Of a DNA stretch of 59,576 bases, positions 26,091-34,447 are shown piece by piece; within the stretch, counting starts at the first letter, position 1, and every line of letters starts with the position of its first letter. The stretch covers positions 1 to 59,576 of the forward strand of contig NZ_JAGLBB010000008.1 in assembly GCF_018260555.1 (NCBI RefSeq). Reading direction: 5' to 3'. The stretch is from Deinococcus sp. (lineage in GTDB: Bacteria > Deinococcota > Deinococci > Deinococcales > Deinococcaceae). The notes beneath the pieces are model-generated. The model was not told the DNA's origin. It made no database searches and saw only the letters and a list, made by a program, of their open reading frames with translations. Made by a program: the position numbers and the translations under genes.

Positions 26091-26191
26091 GCGGATTCCG
26101 ATTGATGCACTGCAGTTCTGAATCCATCCGAGCGGACGCGAGGAGGAAGGGCAGACGCCCCTTCGCGGTATGGAGCGGCAGTCCGTATCAC
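26089..26191 (+). repeat. MITE-like element copy 4, internally deleted
   Basis: It starts ATGCGGATTCCGATTGATG and ends GGCAGTCCGTATCA. Relative to the other copies it lacks about 35 bp of the second stem module, leaving 'GGTATGGAGCGGCAGTCC'. Confidence 0.78.
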
Positions 26192-26273
26192 TCCATGCCT
26201 TGCTGTCCTTTGCGCTCAGACCCGCTCCGCCCGGATGAGACAGTTTTTGCAAGCCGTTTTATCCGGGTCGGGA

Positions 26274-29200
26274 TCAGTGGCGCCGCAACTCGCTGCTCAG
26301 ACGCTCGCGCAGGCGGGCGTACACCTCACGCGCCACCTGATCCAGGTCCACGGACGGCGCTCCCTGGGCGCGCCGCCCCACTGGAGGGGCGCCCGCCTGC
26401 GTGTCTCTGGCTTCCTGGGGCTTCGCCCGGTCGGTGGCCGCCGCGTTCACCACGTTGCCCAGTCCGCCCGGCCCCGCCAGTCCCCCGCTCTGCAACCCCA
26501 GCCCCGGCAGGAGCGCCCGCCGGTCCTCGGACGCAGGCGGCAACTGGAATTCACGTGTCGGCGTCACCTCCCCCCATGGTGAACGATCCGGGCGGTCCCC
26601 CTGACCCGGCCCGGATGGGACGGTTTCCCACGGCAGCGGTTCCCATGGGGCTGGCAGGCCCGGTAGGCGGCGGGTGGGCGTGGAGCGGCTGGAGCCGTCG
26701 GGCCCGTGAACGCTGGCGTGCTCGGTCGCGAGCGCCACGGCCTCCTCGGCGCTGCCGTCCGGTCTGGCCGGTGCGCGGCGCAGCACGTCCGGCACGAACC
26801 CGGCCGTTTTCTGACGGAGCGCGTGCGTGAACTCGTGCGCCGCGAGGGCCCGCCCCGCCCCGGAATCCAGCGGTGTATCCGGCGACAGGAACACCGTGCG
26901 CCCCACCGTCAGCGCGTCGGCCTGCGCTGCCTGAAGAGCACCGGTCACACCTGCGTTCCGGATGACCCGCACGTCCGCCACCGAGGTACCCATCAGCCGC
27001 GCCAGGGACGCCTGCGCGCCCGGCGCCAGCGGCTGTCCGTGCCCGTCCTGGCGCACGGCCGCCTGCAGGGCGCGCAGCACCTGCGATTGCGGCCCGTTCA
27101 GTCCCGGCCCCTGCGGCGCACCGGCCAGCGGCACACCGAGCGGCGTGACCGCCTGCACACCCGGCACGACCGGAAGCCCGGCGACCGGATCTGACGCGGC
27201 GGGCGCAAGGGTCTGCGCGCCCGGCAGGACTGCCTGCGGCGCGGCTGGCCCCACGACCGGCACGACCCCCGCAACGAGTCCTGGCACCGCCACCCGTATC
27301 TGCGGACCACCTCCGAACAGTGACGGAAGCGCCGCGCGCACCATATCGTCCCACAGGGCGGGCGATCCCACCGCCGCCGGGGCGGGCGCGGTAACCGTCT
27401 CCGGGAGCGGCAGGTGTGACCCGCCGACCGGCAGAACGGATGACGGCCCCACGCCCGGCGGGAACTCCGGCCGGGGACCGGAAACGGGGAGTGGTGCGGG
27501 CGTGGGTTGGGGGCCCGGTCGGGTGAGCAGTTCAGACACGGGCACTGGTGGTGTGGGCAATGGTATAGATGCGGGCACCGGTACAGGCACCAGTGCGCTG
27601 AGTCCGGTCGGAGACGTGGCCCCGTCCGGCTGCAATCCGGCCCACCCCGGTCCCTCCAGCACGCCTTCCAGGCTGGTCTCGCCGGGCCAGAACGCCTCAG
27701 CGGCTGCGGGTCGCTCCGGTAACGCGGTGGCCGGGAACCATGACGGCGCGACCGGCACCAGCGGCGCGAACTCGCCCGGTCCGGACGCGGCGCGCGCCGG
27801 AACTGGCCTGCCCGAGACGCCCGCCGTGCCGCTACCGGGCGCCTTTGCTACAGCCGGACCCTGGTGTGGCGGCACCGCGACCGCGAGCGGCTGACCAGGC
27901 GCCGGTACGGCCATCACGGGCCACGCCTCCGGACGGAGTGGACCGGTCGCCTGGACCGGTAGCGTCACCACCGGCGGCAGGGGCAGGACCGGGGTCGGCA
28001 CTGGGAGTTCCAGTGCTGGGATGGTCGGTGCCGGCCGAGGCTCGACCGGACGCGCGGGCGCCGCCACCACGGGCAGGTCGGGCACGGGCACCTCCATGGC
28101 GGGCGTCCCAGACCTCACGGGTACGGGCTGCTTCATGAAGGTCGGGCGAAGTTGCGGTGGCGCCTCCGGCTGGGGCCGCCACACCGCCCCCGGGGGGGCA
28201 GGGAAGGGCGCCGAAAACGGCTGGGCAGACAGGCTGCCCGGGGGTGGAACCGGACGCACCGGATCGCTCCCGGCAGCGACCTCGACCGGTGAGACCGGAC
28301 GCGGTGGCAACTGCGCAGATCGCGTCAGGGCTGCCGGTGCAGCGGCCAGCAGAGAGGGGGCAGGCGGGGTCGGCTGAGTGCCCATCGGTCCGGTAGTGTC
28401 CTCTGTGGCGGGGCGGGACGCAGCGGAGGTCGGAAGCGCCGGTGCTGCCCCGACCGGTCCCGGCGCTTGCGGCTGCCCATCCGTCCCGGCCGGCTGCCCA
28501 TCCGTCCCGGCCGGCTGCCCATCCGTCCCGGCCGGCTGCGCGCCGGGAGCCGCGGCCACCGCCCGGGTCGGCGTCAGCTCTACTGGCACACCTTCATCCG
28601 GCAGGGCTTCCCGCTGGTACGGCGAGGGGAGAGCGGGCGGAGCCTGCACGCCACCTGGCCCAGGAGCCGCCTTCACGGGCGGGCGGGCCTCCTGCTGCGC
28701 TGACTGCCCCCCCGGCGCCCCCAAAAGCTCCGGGGTTCTTACGGCGGGCGCCTGAACGGGGAACGTGGCGGGTCCCGGTGCGGGCGCGCCGAGCCTGAGC
28801 GCGCCGCGAACCGGTGACGCTGCGCCGCGACCATCCGGGATAGGCTGATCAGCCCCTCCCTCTCGGGGCGCATTCAGGAGCACGGGCGCGGTATTCACGA
28901 GGGCAGTGTTCAGGAGAGCAGTGTTCAGAAGAGTGGCGTTCAGGAGAGCCGTTGCCTCACCGGGCCTGACTGGCACCGGGGGCATCTGGAGTGAGGCCGT
29001 CACGAGCGGGGATTCCAGAGCACTCCATGCGGGCGCAGGAGGGACCGCTCCAGGCATGACTGGTGACGGTGGGAGTGATGGCTGGGCCTGCAGTTGTGGT
29101 CCCGAGGGCACCGGGGCAGGCGTTGGGTGGACCAGGTGAGACGCGGCGCCCTCGGGAACCCGGTCCGGTGGTCCGGCCGTCGTGGGCGGCTGAACAGGAC

Positions 29201-32200
29201 CGTCCGCTGCCGCAGCTTCCTTCCGGGGAGAGCGCAGGGCGGCGCTGAGCTGATCCGGCACGTGGGCCGGCTGATCCTCCGCCAGCCCGTCATCCAGCGA
29301 GCGATCTGGCAAGGCCTCTTGCGCTGCGGGTGCCGGTGCTGATAGTGGTGGTGGGGCTGATAGCGGTGTCGGGACTGATGGTGGTGCCGGGGCTAGCGGC
29401 GCGGACGGTTCGAGAGGCGCGGCCGACTCTATGGGTACCGGCTCCACGGGTACCGGAAATTCCTCGGCTGCTGGTGATTCTAAGGACGCTGGCGGCGTGT
29501 GCGTGAGAGGCTGGCTGGCCCGCACGTCATCCCACACAGCCCCCTCCTGCGGCGCGAGCGGCGGGGTCCCGGTGACTGGCAGACTGGTCGTCTCGGGCCT
29601 GCCTTGCGCCTCAACCGGGCCGGGCTGAAGCGGGCCGGGTTGGACTGGCCAGGGGGCCAACGGCTCTGCGCGGTCCGTGGGCCGGTCCCCGCGAGGCAGT
29701 GGCGCAGGTACGACGGGCAGGACGGCGTCCGCCGATGATGGGTGCGGCCGCATGGACGGCGATGTGACGCCTGGAAGTACACCCTGCGGCGGCGCGGCAG
29801 TCGGCGCGGCGGGATGATCGTCAGCCTGTTCTGTCACATGGTCGTCGGGTTTCCCAGTCATCAGCGGGTCGGCCGTACGCTCCGCGTGCAGGAGTCCGGG
29901 AGACCCCAGATCGGGCAGCACCACCTCGGGGGTGGGGATCACCGGTGTGGGTCGCGGTTCCGCTGGACGCACCGGCACCGGCACTCGCACAGGCACAGTC
30001 AGCGGCGCCGGTGGGGTCTCCAGTTGTGAAGTGCGGTCTCCTGGGGCGGGCCGCGCGGCAGAACCGGGCCGGGGGTCTGGTCCGACTGGAGCGGCCGTCC
30101 GGGAAGACACGCGGGTCGGCCCCTCGGTCGGCGCCGCGTTCGCGTCCGACTCTGCCAGGGCGGGTGAGACTACCGGGGTGGTCGGCTGCGCCGTCTGGTC
30201 GGATTCCGCTGACGCGACCACGCGCGGCAGAATCACCGGTACAGACGGTGTCACGGCCGACTCGCGGCTGACGGCCGCTGCGGCAGTCCCGGCTGCGTTG
30301 GGTTCGGCTGCGTTGGGTTCGGCTGGGATAGGTTCGCTTGCGTTCGGTTCAGCTGGAGCGTCGGCCAGCGGCCAGTCGGTGTCGGGGCGCAGGGCTGACG
30401 GCGCGTCCGGCTCACCTGCCGGTACCGTGAATCCGTCTGGCTTTACCGGCGCTGGTCCGGGCTGGTCGGTAGGCTCGACTGTCGGCCCGTCAGGAAACGG
30501 TCCGTCTGCTGCGCGGCGCTGCACGCCCGTGGGAATACGGTCCGGGCCAGGGCGTTCCGAGTCAGCCTGTCCTGGGACCGGAGTCGGCGTCATGGGCATT
30601 GAGGCGACCCTGTCCGTGTCCCCACCGGCGTCCCTCCCCGCGTCGGTCTGGTGCGCGGGAGATTGCGGCCGTTCGGGGGCGCCGGTCGGTGGGCCTCCGG
30701 TGCGCGCCCGGCCCGCTGTGTCCGGTTCCTCGTCCGGGTCGGCCGGACCGCTGTCCGGGCTGCGGCGGTCCGCGTTGCGGCCACTGCGACTGGCCCGTGC
30801 TCGCAGTCGCGGCGTCACGCTTCCCCGCGTGCCCGGCTGATCGGCGCGGGGCGGCGCAGCGCGGTCCACGGCCGCGTCCGCGTCCAGTCCGGCCGGGGGC
30901 AGGGACACGTTGCGTTCCGGGTGGTGATCCTGCCAGGTGTGCAGCTGCCCCACGCCCAGTGTGGAGGCCTCCACCTCTCCCTTCTCCTCCAGTTCCGCAA
31001 AGCGGTTCAGGCGCGCCAGGATGTTCTGGGAGACCTCCTGAGGAATGGGGGGCGCAGGCTTGACCTCCTCCTCGGCGACCGGCGCGGCGATGGGCGCCAC
31101 CTGCGGACGCGGACGGCGCGGCAGACGCACCGGGATGTCGTTGTTCCCGGACCGCAGCAGTTGTTCCAGGTCACGGCGCTCCTGTTCCTGCCGCTCACGT
31201 ACGTCCGGCGGCAGGGGTTCCGGGAAGACCAGGGCCGGTTCGTCCCCGTCAGGGTCGGTATCGGGTGCGGGCCCGTCGGAACCGGCCGCAGGCCCGGTCG
31301 GGCGGACGACACCTGCCGGAGCGGACTGCGGGGGCCGCTCCGGCGAGGCGGGGGCCGACGTGGGAGCGCCCGGGAGGCCTGCTTCAGCCGGGACCACCGG
31401 CACGTCAGACGTCCGGGCCGTTCCCTCGGGTGGAGTGGGCGCCGTCTGGGCTGGTTCCCTCACCTTCACCGGGGCGCGGGTGGGTTCCACGACCGGGACT
31501 TCCTGTCCGGCGGGCGCAGTCGAGGTGGGGGCAGCAGAGGCAGGCGCAGTAGAACTGGGCCTGGAAGGAACAGCGCGCTCAGCCTGCTCAGCGGGCGCAG
31601 TCTGCGGCAGCCGGGTAGGCACGGGTTCCGGTGCTGCTTGCCGTGCGAATGGAGGGGTGGGCGCCGTGACGTCTTCCCGGCGTCCAGGCCCGTCTGTAGG
31701 ACCCTCTGTCGGCGGGGTGTTCAGGGCCATGGTTTCCATGAATGACGCGGGCCGCAGCGGGGAGGGACGGTCCGTGTCCTCCCCGGAGGGCGCAGCGCTC
31801 ACGGGCGCCGGTTCCGGCGGTAGGAGGCCCAGTGGCGGGTGCGCGCTCAGGCCAGCCGCCAGGGCCTCCTGCACGTCGCCGTAGGGATCGTTCATCAGGG
31901 GCGCGGGCAGGCTGACCGGTGGTCCGGAAGGCACACTGGGCTGGGCCGACGGGCTGACCTGGGCCGCCGGGCCGGACAGTGGAGCGGGTTGGCGGTTCTC
32001 CTCCGTCAGAGGGATCACGTCCGGACTGACCTGAGCATTCCATCCGGGCAGGGCCTCTGGCAGCCGGTCCGTCGAGTCGTCCGCTGCGGTGGGCCGGGCC
32101 GGCGTCGAGAGCAGCCGGGCCTTCACGCGGCGCGGGCCGCTGCGCTTGACCGTCACCCCGCCCCCGAAGTCAGCGCTCCCGGAGTCAGGACCACCCGACA

Positions 32201-32366
32201 GAGGACCACCGGTCCGTGATGACAGGACCGGCAACCAGGGGCTCAGGGGCGTGGGCACGGTGGAAATCGCCGCGAGGGCCGCGTCACTCCGGGGATGGTC
32301 GCGCTGGGTAACGGCCATCTGCGAGGCGTGTTTCAGGCGGCGCAGCCGCTCGTCGAAGATACTCAC
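26274..32366 (-). CDS. eCIS DUF4157 protein: 2030-aa proline-rich polypeptide with HExxH domain
   Basis: GTG at 32366 is chosen because AAGGAG lies six bases upstream and it removes 17 in-frame residues. Residues about 1-60 are an ordinary helical start, followed by about 1700 residues of Pro/Ala/Val/Thr-rich low complexity with local tandem repeats (three AGTDGQP units at 28471-28533). Near residue 1844 is the DUF4157 core ('DVRVIRNAG', 'TVGRTVFL', 'AAHEFTHALRQK'), a putative zinc metallopeptidase domain that marks eCIS loci. The C-terminus 'VDLDQVAREVYARLRERL' recurs in the 61-aa protein at 33203. It is the last gene of the minus arm. Its length suits a tape measure or scaffold, since no other tape-measure gene is seen; that role is inference. 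Confidence 0.85.
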   Translation of the reverse strand: MSIFDERLRRLKHASQMAVTQRDHPRSDAALAAISTVPTPLSPWLPVLSSRTGGPLSGGPDSGSADFGGGVTVKRSGPRRVKARLLSTPARPTAADDSTDRLPEALPGWNAQVSPDVIPLTEENRQPAPLSGPAAQVSPSAQPSVPSGPPVSLPAPLMNDPYGDVQEALAAGLSAHPPLGLLPPEPAPVSAAPSGEDTDRPSPLRPASFMETMALNTPPTEGPTDGPGRREDVTAPTPPFARQAAPEPVPTRLPQTAPAEQAERAVPSRPSSTAPASAAPTSTAPAGQEVPVVEPTRAPVKVREPAQTAPTPPEGTARTSDVPVVPAEAGLPGAPTSAPASPERPPQSAPAGVVRPTGPAAGSDGPAPDTDPDGDEPALVFPEPLPPDVRERQEQERRDLEQLLRSGNNDIPVRLPRRPRPQVAPIAAPVAEEEVKPAPPIPQEVSQNILARLNRFAELEEKGEVEASTLGVGQLHTWQDHHPERNVSLPPAGLDADAAVDRAAPPRADQPGTRGSVTPRLRARASRSGRNADRRSPDSGPADPDEEPDTAGRARTGGPPTGAPERPQSPAHQTDAGRDAGGDTDRVASMPMTPTPVPGQADSERPGPDRIPTGVQRRAADGPFPDGPTVEPTDQPGPAPVKPDGFTVPAGEPDAPSALRPDTDWPLADAPAEPNASEPIPAEPNAAEPNAAGTAAAAVSRESAVTPSVPVILPRVVASAESDQTAQPTTPVVSPALAESDANAAPTEGPTRVSSRTAAPVGPDPRPGSAARPAPGDRTSQLETPPAPLTVPVRVPVPVRPAEPRPTPVIPTPEVVLPDLGSPGLLHAERTADPLMTGKPDDHVTEQADDHPAAPTAAPPQGVLPGVTSPSMRPHPSSADAVLPVVPAPLPRGDRPTDRAEPLAPWPVQPGPLQPGPVEAQGRPETTSLPVTGTPPLAPQEGAVWDDVRASQPLTHTPPASLESPAAEEFPVPVEPVPIESAAPLEPSAPLAPAPPSVPTPLSAPPPLSAPAPAAQEALPDRSLDDGLAEDQPAHVPDQLSAALRSPRKEAAAADGPVQPPTTAGPPDRVPEGAASHLVHPTPAPVPSGPQLQAQPSLPPSPVMPGAVPPAPAWSALESPLVTASLQMPPVPVRPGEATALLNATLLNTALLNTALVNTAPVLLNAPREGGADQPIPDGRGAASPVRGALRLGAPAPGPATFPVQAPAVRTPELLGAPGGQSAQQEARPPVKAAPGPGGVQAPPALPSPYQREALPDEGVPVELTPTRAVAAAPGAQPAGTDGQPAGTDGQPAGTDGQPQAPGPVGAAPALPTSAASRPATEDTTGPMGTQPTPPAPSLLAAAPAALTRSAQLPPRPVSPVEVAAGSDPVRPVPPPGSLSAQPFSAPFPAPPGAVWRPQPEAPPQLRPTFMKQPVPVRSGTPAMEVPVPDLPVVAAPARPVEPRPAPTIPALELPVPTPVLPLPPVVTLPVQATGPLRPEAWPVMAVPAPGQPLAVAVPPHQGPAVAKAPGSGTAGVSGRPVPARAASGPGEFAPLVPVAPSWFPATALPERPAAAEAFWPGETSLEGVLEGPGWAGLQPDGATSPTGLSALVPVPVPASIPLPTPPVPVSELLTRPGPQPTPAPLPVSGPRPEFPPGVGPSSVLPVGGSHLPLPETVTAPAPAAVGSPALWDDMVRAALPSLFGGGPQIRVAVPGLVAGVVPVVGPAAPQAVLPGAQTLAPAASDPVAGLPVVPGVQAVTPLGVPLAGAPQGPGLNGPQSQVLRALQAAVRQDGHGQPLAPGAQASLARLMGTSVADVRVIRNAGVTGALQAAQADALTVGRTVFLSPDTPLDSGAGRALAAHEFTHALRQKTAGFVPDVLRRAPARPDGSAEEAVALATEHASVHGPDGSSRSTPTRRLPGLPAPWEPLPWETVPSGPGQGDRPDRSPWGEVTPTREFQLPPASEDRRALLPGLGLQSGGLAGPGGLGNVVNAAATDRAKPQEARDTQAGAPPVGRRAQGAPSVDLDQVAREVYARLRERLSSELRRH
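28471..28533 (-). repeat. Three tandem 21-bp repeats in the DUF4157 gene
   Basis: Three exact in-frame copies of GGCTGCCCATCCGTCCCGGCC encode AGTDGQP repeats, which would allow slippage-driven length change. Confidence 0.9.
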
Positions 32367-32484
32367 AGGACTCCTTTGAGGCGCCGGGCAGGGGCCGGGC
32401 CGCTGGTCGGGTCGCAATTCTGGCCGACACGTCTGCGCGACCTGTGGGACCGGGTAAAGCGGGGAGCGGCGAACTGGGCGGAAC

Positions 32485-33165
32485 TTAGCGGCTGAGTTGC
32501 AGGAAGCCGGAGTGGGCCAGTTCCAGGGATTCGACGGCGACGGCGTCGCCGTTTCCGTTGAAGGTCGGGCCGCTCCACTTGACCGGGTACGCCTGCAGCA
32601 GCTCGAAGCGCATGCGGACCTGCGGATCAGCGGTTCTGAGGTAATGGTTGCTGCTGTCCCGGACGCTGGTGGGATGATCGTACACGGTGATGGTGATGTT
32701 GCGCACGTCCAGGTAGCCCTGCACGACGTTCAGGTGCCATTCGAGCAGTTCGTTCCCGGCGACCATGCCACGCTTGAGGATCAGGTTCCCCACACGCGAG
32801 CGAACGGGCAGGCGCAGCACGCGGTCGTTCACGCCGCCCTCCATGAAGTCCATGGTCTCGGTCTCGACCTGCAGGCCGCTGACTTCACTGAACGCGGCGT
32901 GCTCCAGGCCGTCGATAGACACCTGGTAGCGGTGGTTGCTCAGAACGTGCACCGACGTCTGCTGCGGCGTGACGTTCCGGAACTGGGTGGCCTGCGTCAT
33001 GGTGCGTTCGGACGGCGCGACCGGGCGCGGCTGGAAGGTCTGCCCGGCCAGGGGGCGCAGGTCGGCCCCGGCGCTGAAGTTGATCTGTCCCAGCGGCCCG
33101 AGGCTGAGGGAAGCCGTCACGCGGGGTCGGCCGCCATTGAAACTGAAGTTGGATCGGAAGGTCAT
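32485..33165 (-). CDS. eCIS second tube-like protein (gp19/Hcp-like tail protein)
   Basis: This 226-aa phage T4 gp19-like tail protein has a 'VSIDGLEHAAFSEVSGLQVETETMDF' pattern, then 'LPVRSRVGNLILKRGMV' and 'WHLNVVQG'. It parallels the tube protein at 33870 but has a 65-residue N-terminal extension. In eCIS, such paralogues form the tube's baseplate-proximal ring or initiator. ATG at 33165 is preferred over GTG at 33171 because AGGAG then has 7-base spacing. Confidence 0.85.
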   Translation of the reverse strand: MTFRSNFSFNGGRPRVTASLSLGPLGQINFSAGADLRPLAGQTFQPRPVAPSERTMTQATQFRNVTPQQTSVHVLSNHRYQVSIDGLEHAAFSEVSGLQVETETMDFMEGGVNDRVLRLPVRSRVGNLILKRGMVAGNELLEWHLNVVQGYLDVRNITITVYDHPTSVRDSSNHYLRTADPQVRMRFELLQAYPVKWSGPTFNGNGDAVAVESLELAHSGFLQLSR

Positions 33166-33202
33166 GGCCACTCTCCTGTGGGCGGGTACCGGTCGGCGGC
33201 GT

Positions 33203-33388
33203 TCAACCGCGGCCGGTGCGGCGGGTCAGGTCCAGGCGCAGGTCGTCCAGCATCAGCTGGTACACGCGGCGGGCCACCTCGTCCAGATCGATGGTGACGG
33301 CGCTCTGAGCGCGCGCGCCGACCGGAACGGCAGCGCCCGCCGCGCTGGATGGGCGTGGCGGTGCGGCCGGGCGGAGTGGGTGGGTCAC
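33203..33388 (-). CDS. Small eCIS protein sharing the DUF4157 C-terminal motif
   Basis: This 61-aa protein has a disordered Pro/Ala N-terminus and a C-terminal amphipathic helix 'IDLDEVARRVYQLMLDDLRL'. The helix and the preceding 'RAQ' match the extreme C-terminus of the 2030-aa DUF4157 protein. Its GTG overlaps the stop of the tail-assembly gene (GTGA). It is probably a structural or chaperone component that docks through the shared helix. Confidence 0.7.
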   Translation of the reverse strand: MTHPLRPAAPPRPSSAAGAAVPVGARAQSAVTIDLDEVARRVYQLMLDDLRLDLTRRTGRG

Positions 33389-33846
33389 GCCGGGTTGCCG
33401 GCGCCGGTCAGGTCACTGCCCAGGTCCAGTTCCAGAATCGCTCCGCAGTGCGGGCATTCCGTTTCGATCTGGCCGCTCATGAATTCGGGCGCACCCTGCG
33501 GCGCGCCGGGTGCGCTACTCAGGGGGCTGGTGAACTGGGGCTGCGTGAAGGCGGGGGCGGGAGTGGGCGCGGCGTTCATCTGCGCGTACAGCGTCTGCAG
33601 GTACGCGAAGTCGGCGGCGGGCAGGACAGCCAGCACGTCGGGCGTCACGGGCGCGAACGGCCCGAGGCGCGTGATGACCCGGGAGAGCAGCAGCAGCGGG
33701 TAGTAAGCCTCGTTGCGCTGCACGCGCGGGTCGCCTAGCGGCTCGATCTCGTCGAGTGCCGTGGCCAGGCGCATCACGCCGCCGCGGTGAATCTGCCCGT
33801 CGGACGTGTGCAGTCCGGCGGGCAGCATGAAAGACAGTTCGTTCAC
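33385..33846 (-). CDS. eCIS phage-tail-assembly-type protein
   Basis: This 153-aa protein has the N-terminal pattern 'FMLPAGL...GQIHRGGVMRLATALDEIEPLGDPRV', typical of tail-assembly proteins found between tube and baseplate genes of eCIS and related phage tails. A 'DFAYLQTLYAQMN' helix and a Pro-rich linker follow, and a single 'CPHCG' knuckle lies near the C-terminus. It probably chaperones tube or tape-measure assembly. It has a GTG start 23 bp after the tube gene. Confidence 0.8.
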   Translation of the reverse strand: MNELSFMLPAGLHTSDGQIHRGGVMRLATALDEIEPLGDPRVQRNEAYYPLLLLSRVITRLGPFAPVTPDVLAVLPAADFAYLQTLYAQMNAAPTPAPAFTQPQFTSPLSSAPGAPQGAPEFMSGQIETECPHCGAILELDLGSDLTGAGNPA

Positions 33847-33869
33847 GCGTCAGTCCGGGTCACGGGTGC

Positions 33870-34328
33870 TTAGCCGCCCGCGGGGACGCGCTTGTAGCCC
33901 TCGTGAGTGATGGTCAGTTCTTCGATGGCGACCTCGTTGCTCTTGGCGTCGTAGGTGGGGCCATTCAGTTTGCTGGGCCAGGCGCGCTCGAAGGTCCAGG
34001 CGGCGACCGGCTCGCCTTTCTGGTTGTGCAGGGTGATGGTGCCGCTGCGCCGGGCTTCGTCCATGTTGCCTTCCTCGACCTGCTGGCGCCACACCCACAT
34101 GTCCATGTCGTTGGTGATGCCGCGCTTGAGGACGATGTCGTTGTACTTCATGGTGCCGGGTTCGCGGATCAGGACGGCGCGGCCCTTGGCATCGGTGGCG
34201 CGGTACTCGACGACCTGACTTTCGCTGCCCAGGCCGCTGCACTCGCGGAAGGCGCCGACGACCTTGTTATCGAACTGAACGCTGAAGTAGGCGGCAACGA
34301 GGGGGTCCTTGCGGGTGGGTGCGGTCAT
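33870..34328 (-). CDS. eCIS inner tube protein (gp19/Hcp-like)
   Basis: This 152-aa tube subunit has 'AYFSVQFDNKVVGAFRECSGLGSE', 'LIREPGTMKYNDIVLKRGIT' and 'WAFER-x-WPSKLNGP' type features of T4 gp19/Afp1-like tubes. Hexamers stack to form the inner tube that the sheath drives forward. GGAGG lies seven bases before the ATG. It follows the sheath gene by 119 bp on the same strand, the standard eCIS order. Confidence 0.9.
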   Translation of the reverse strand: MTAPTRKDPLVAAYFSVQFDNKVVGAFRECSGLGSESQVVEYRATDAKGRAVLIREPGTMKYNDIVLKRGITNDMDMWVWRQQVEEGNMDEARRSGTITLHNQKGEPVAAWTFERAWPSKLNGPTYDAKSNEVAIEELTITHEGYKRVPAGG

Positions 34329-34447
34329 ATGAATACCTCCAGTGAAAGAGCGGGGAGCAGGGGAAGGCGGGCGTTGGGATGGGGGACACAGGGCGTGCCC
34401 CGGGAGTCAGGGGGTGTGGAGGCGCGGCGCGGTGTTGTGCGCGGCTG

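Noticed and set aside
28471..28533. Three regular 21-bp repeats as a possible CRISPR array
   Set aside because: Repeats are contiguous without spacers and encode in-frame AGTDGQP units.
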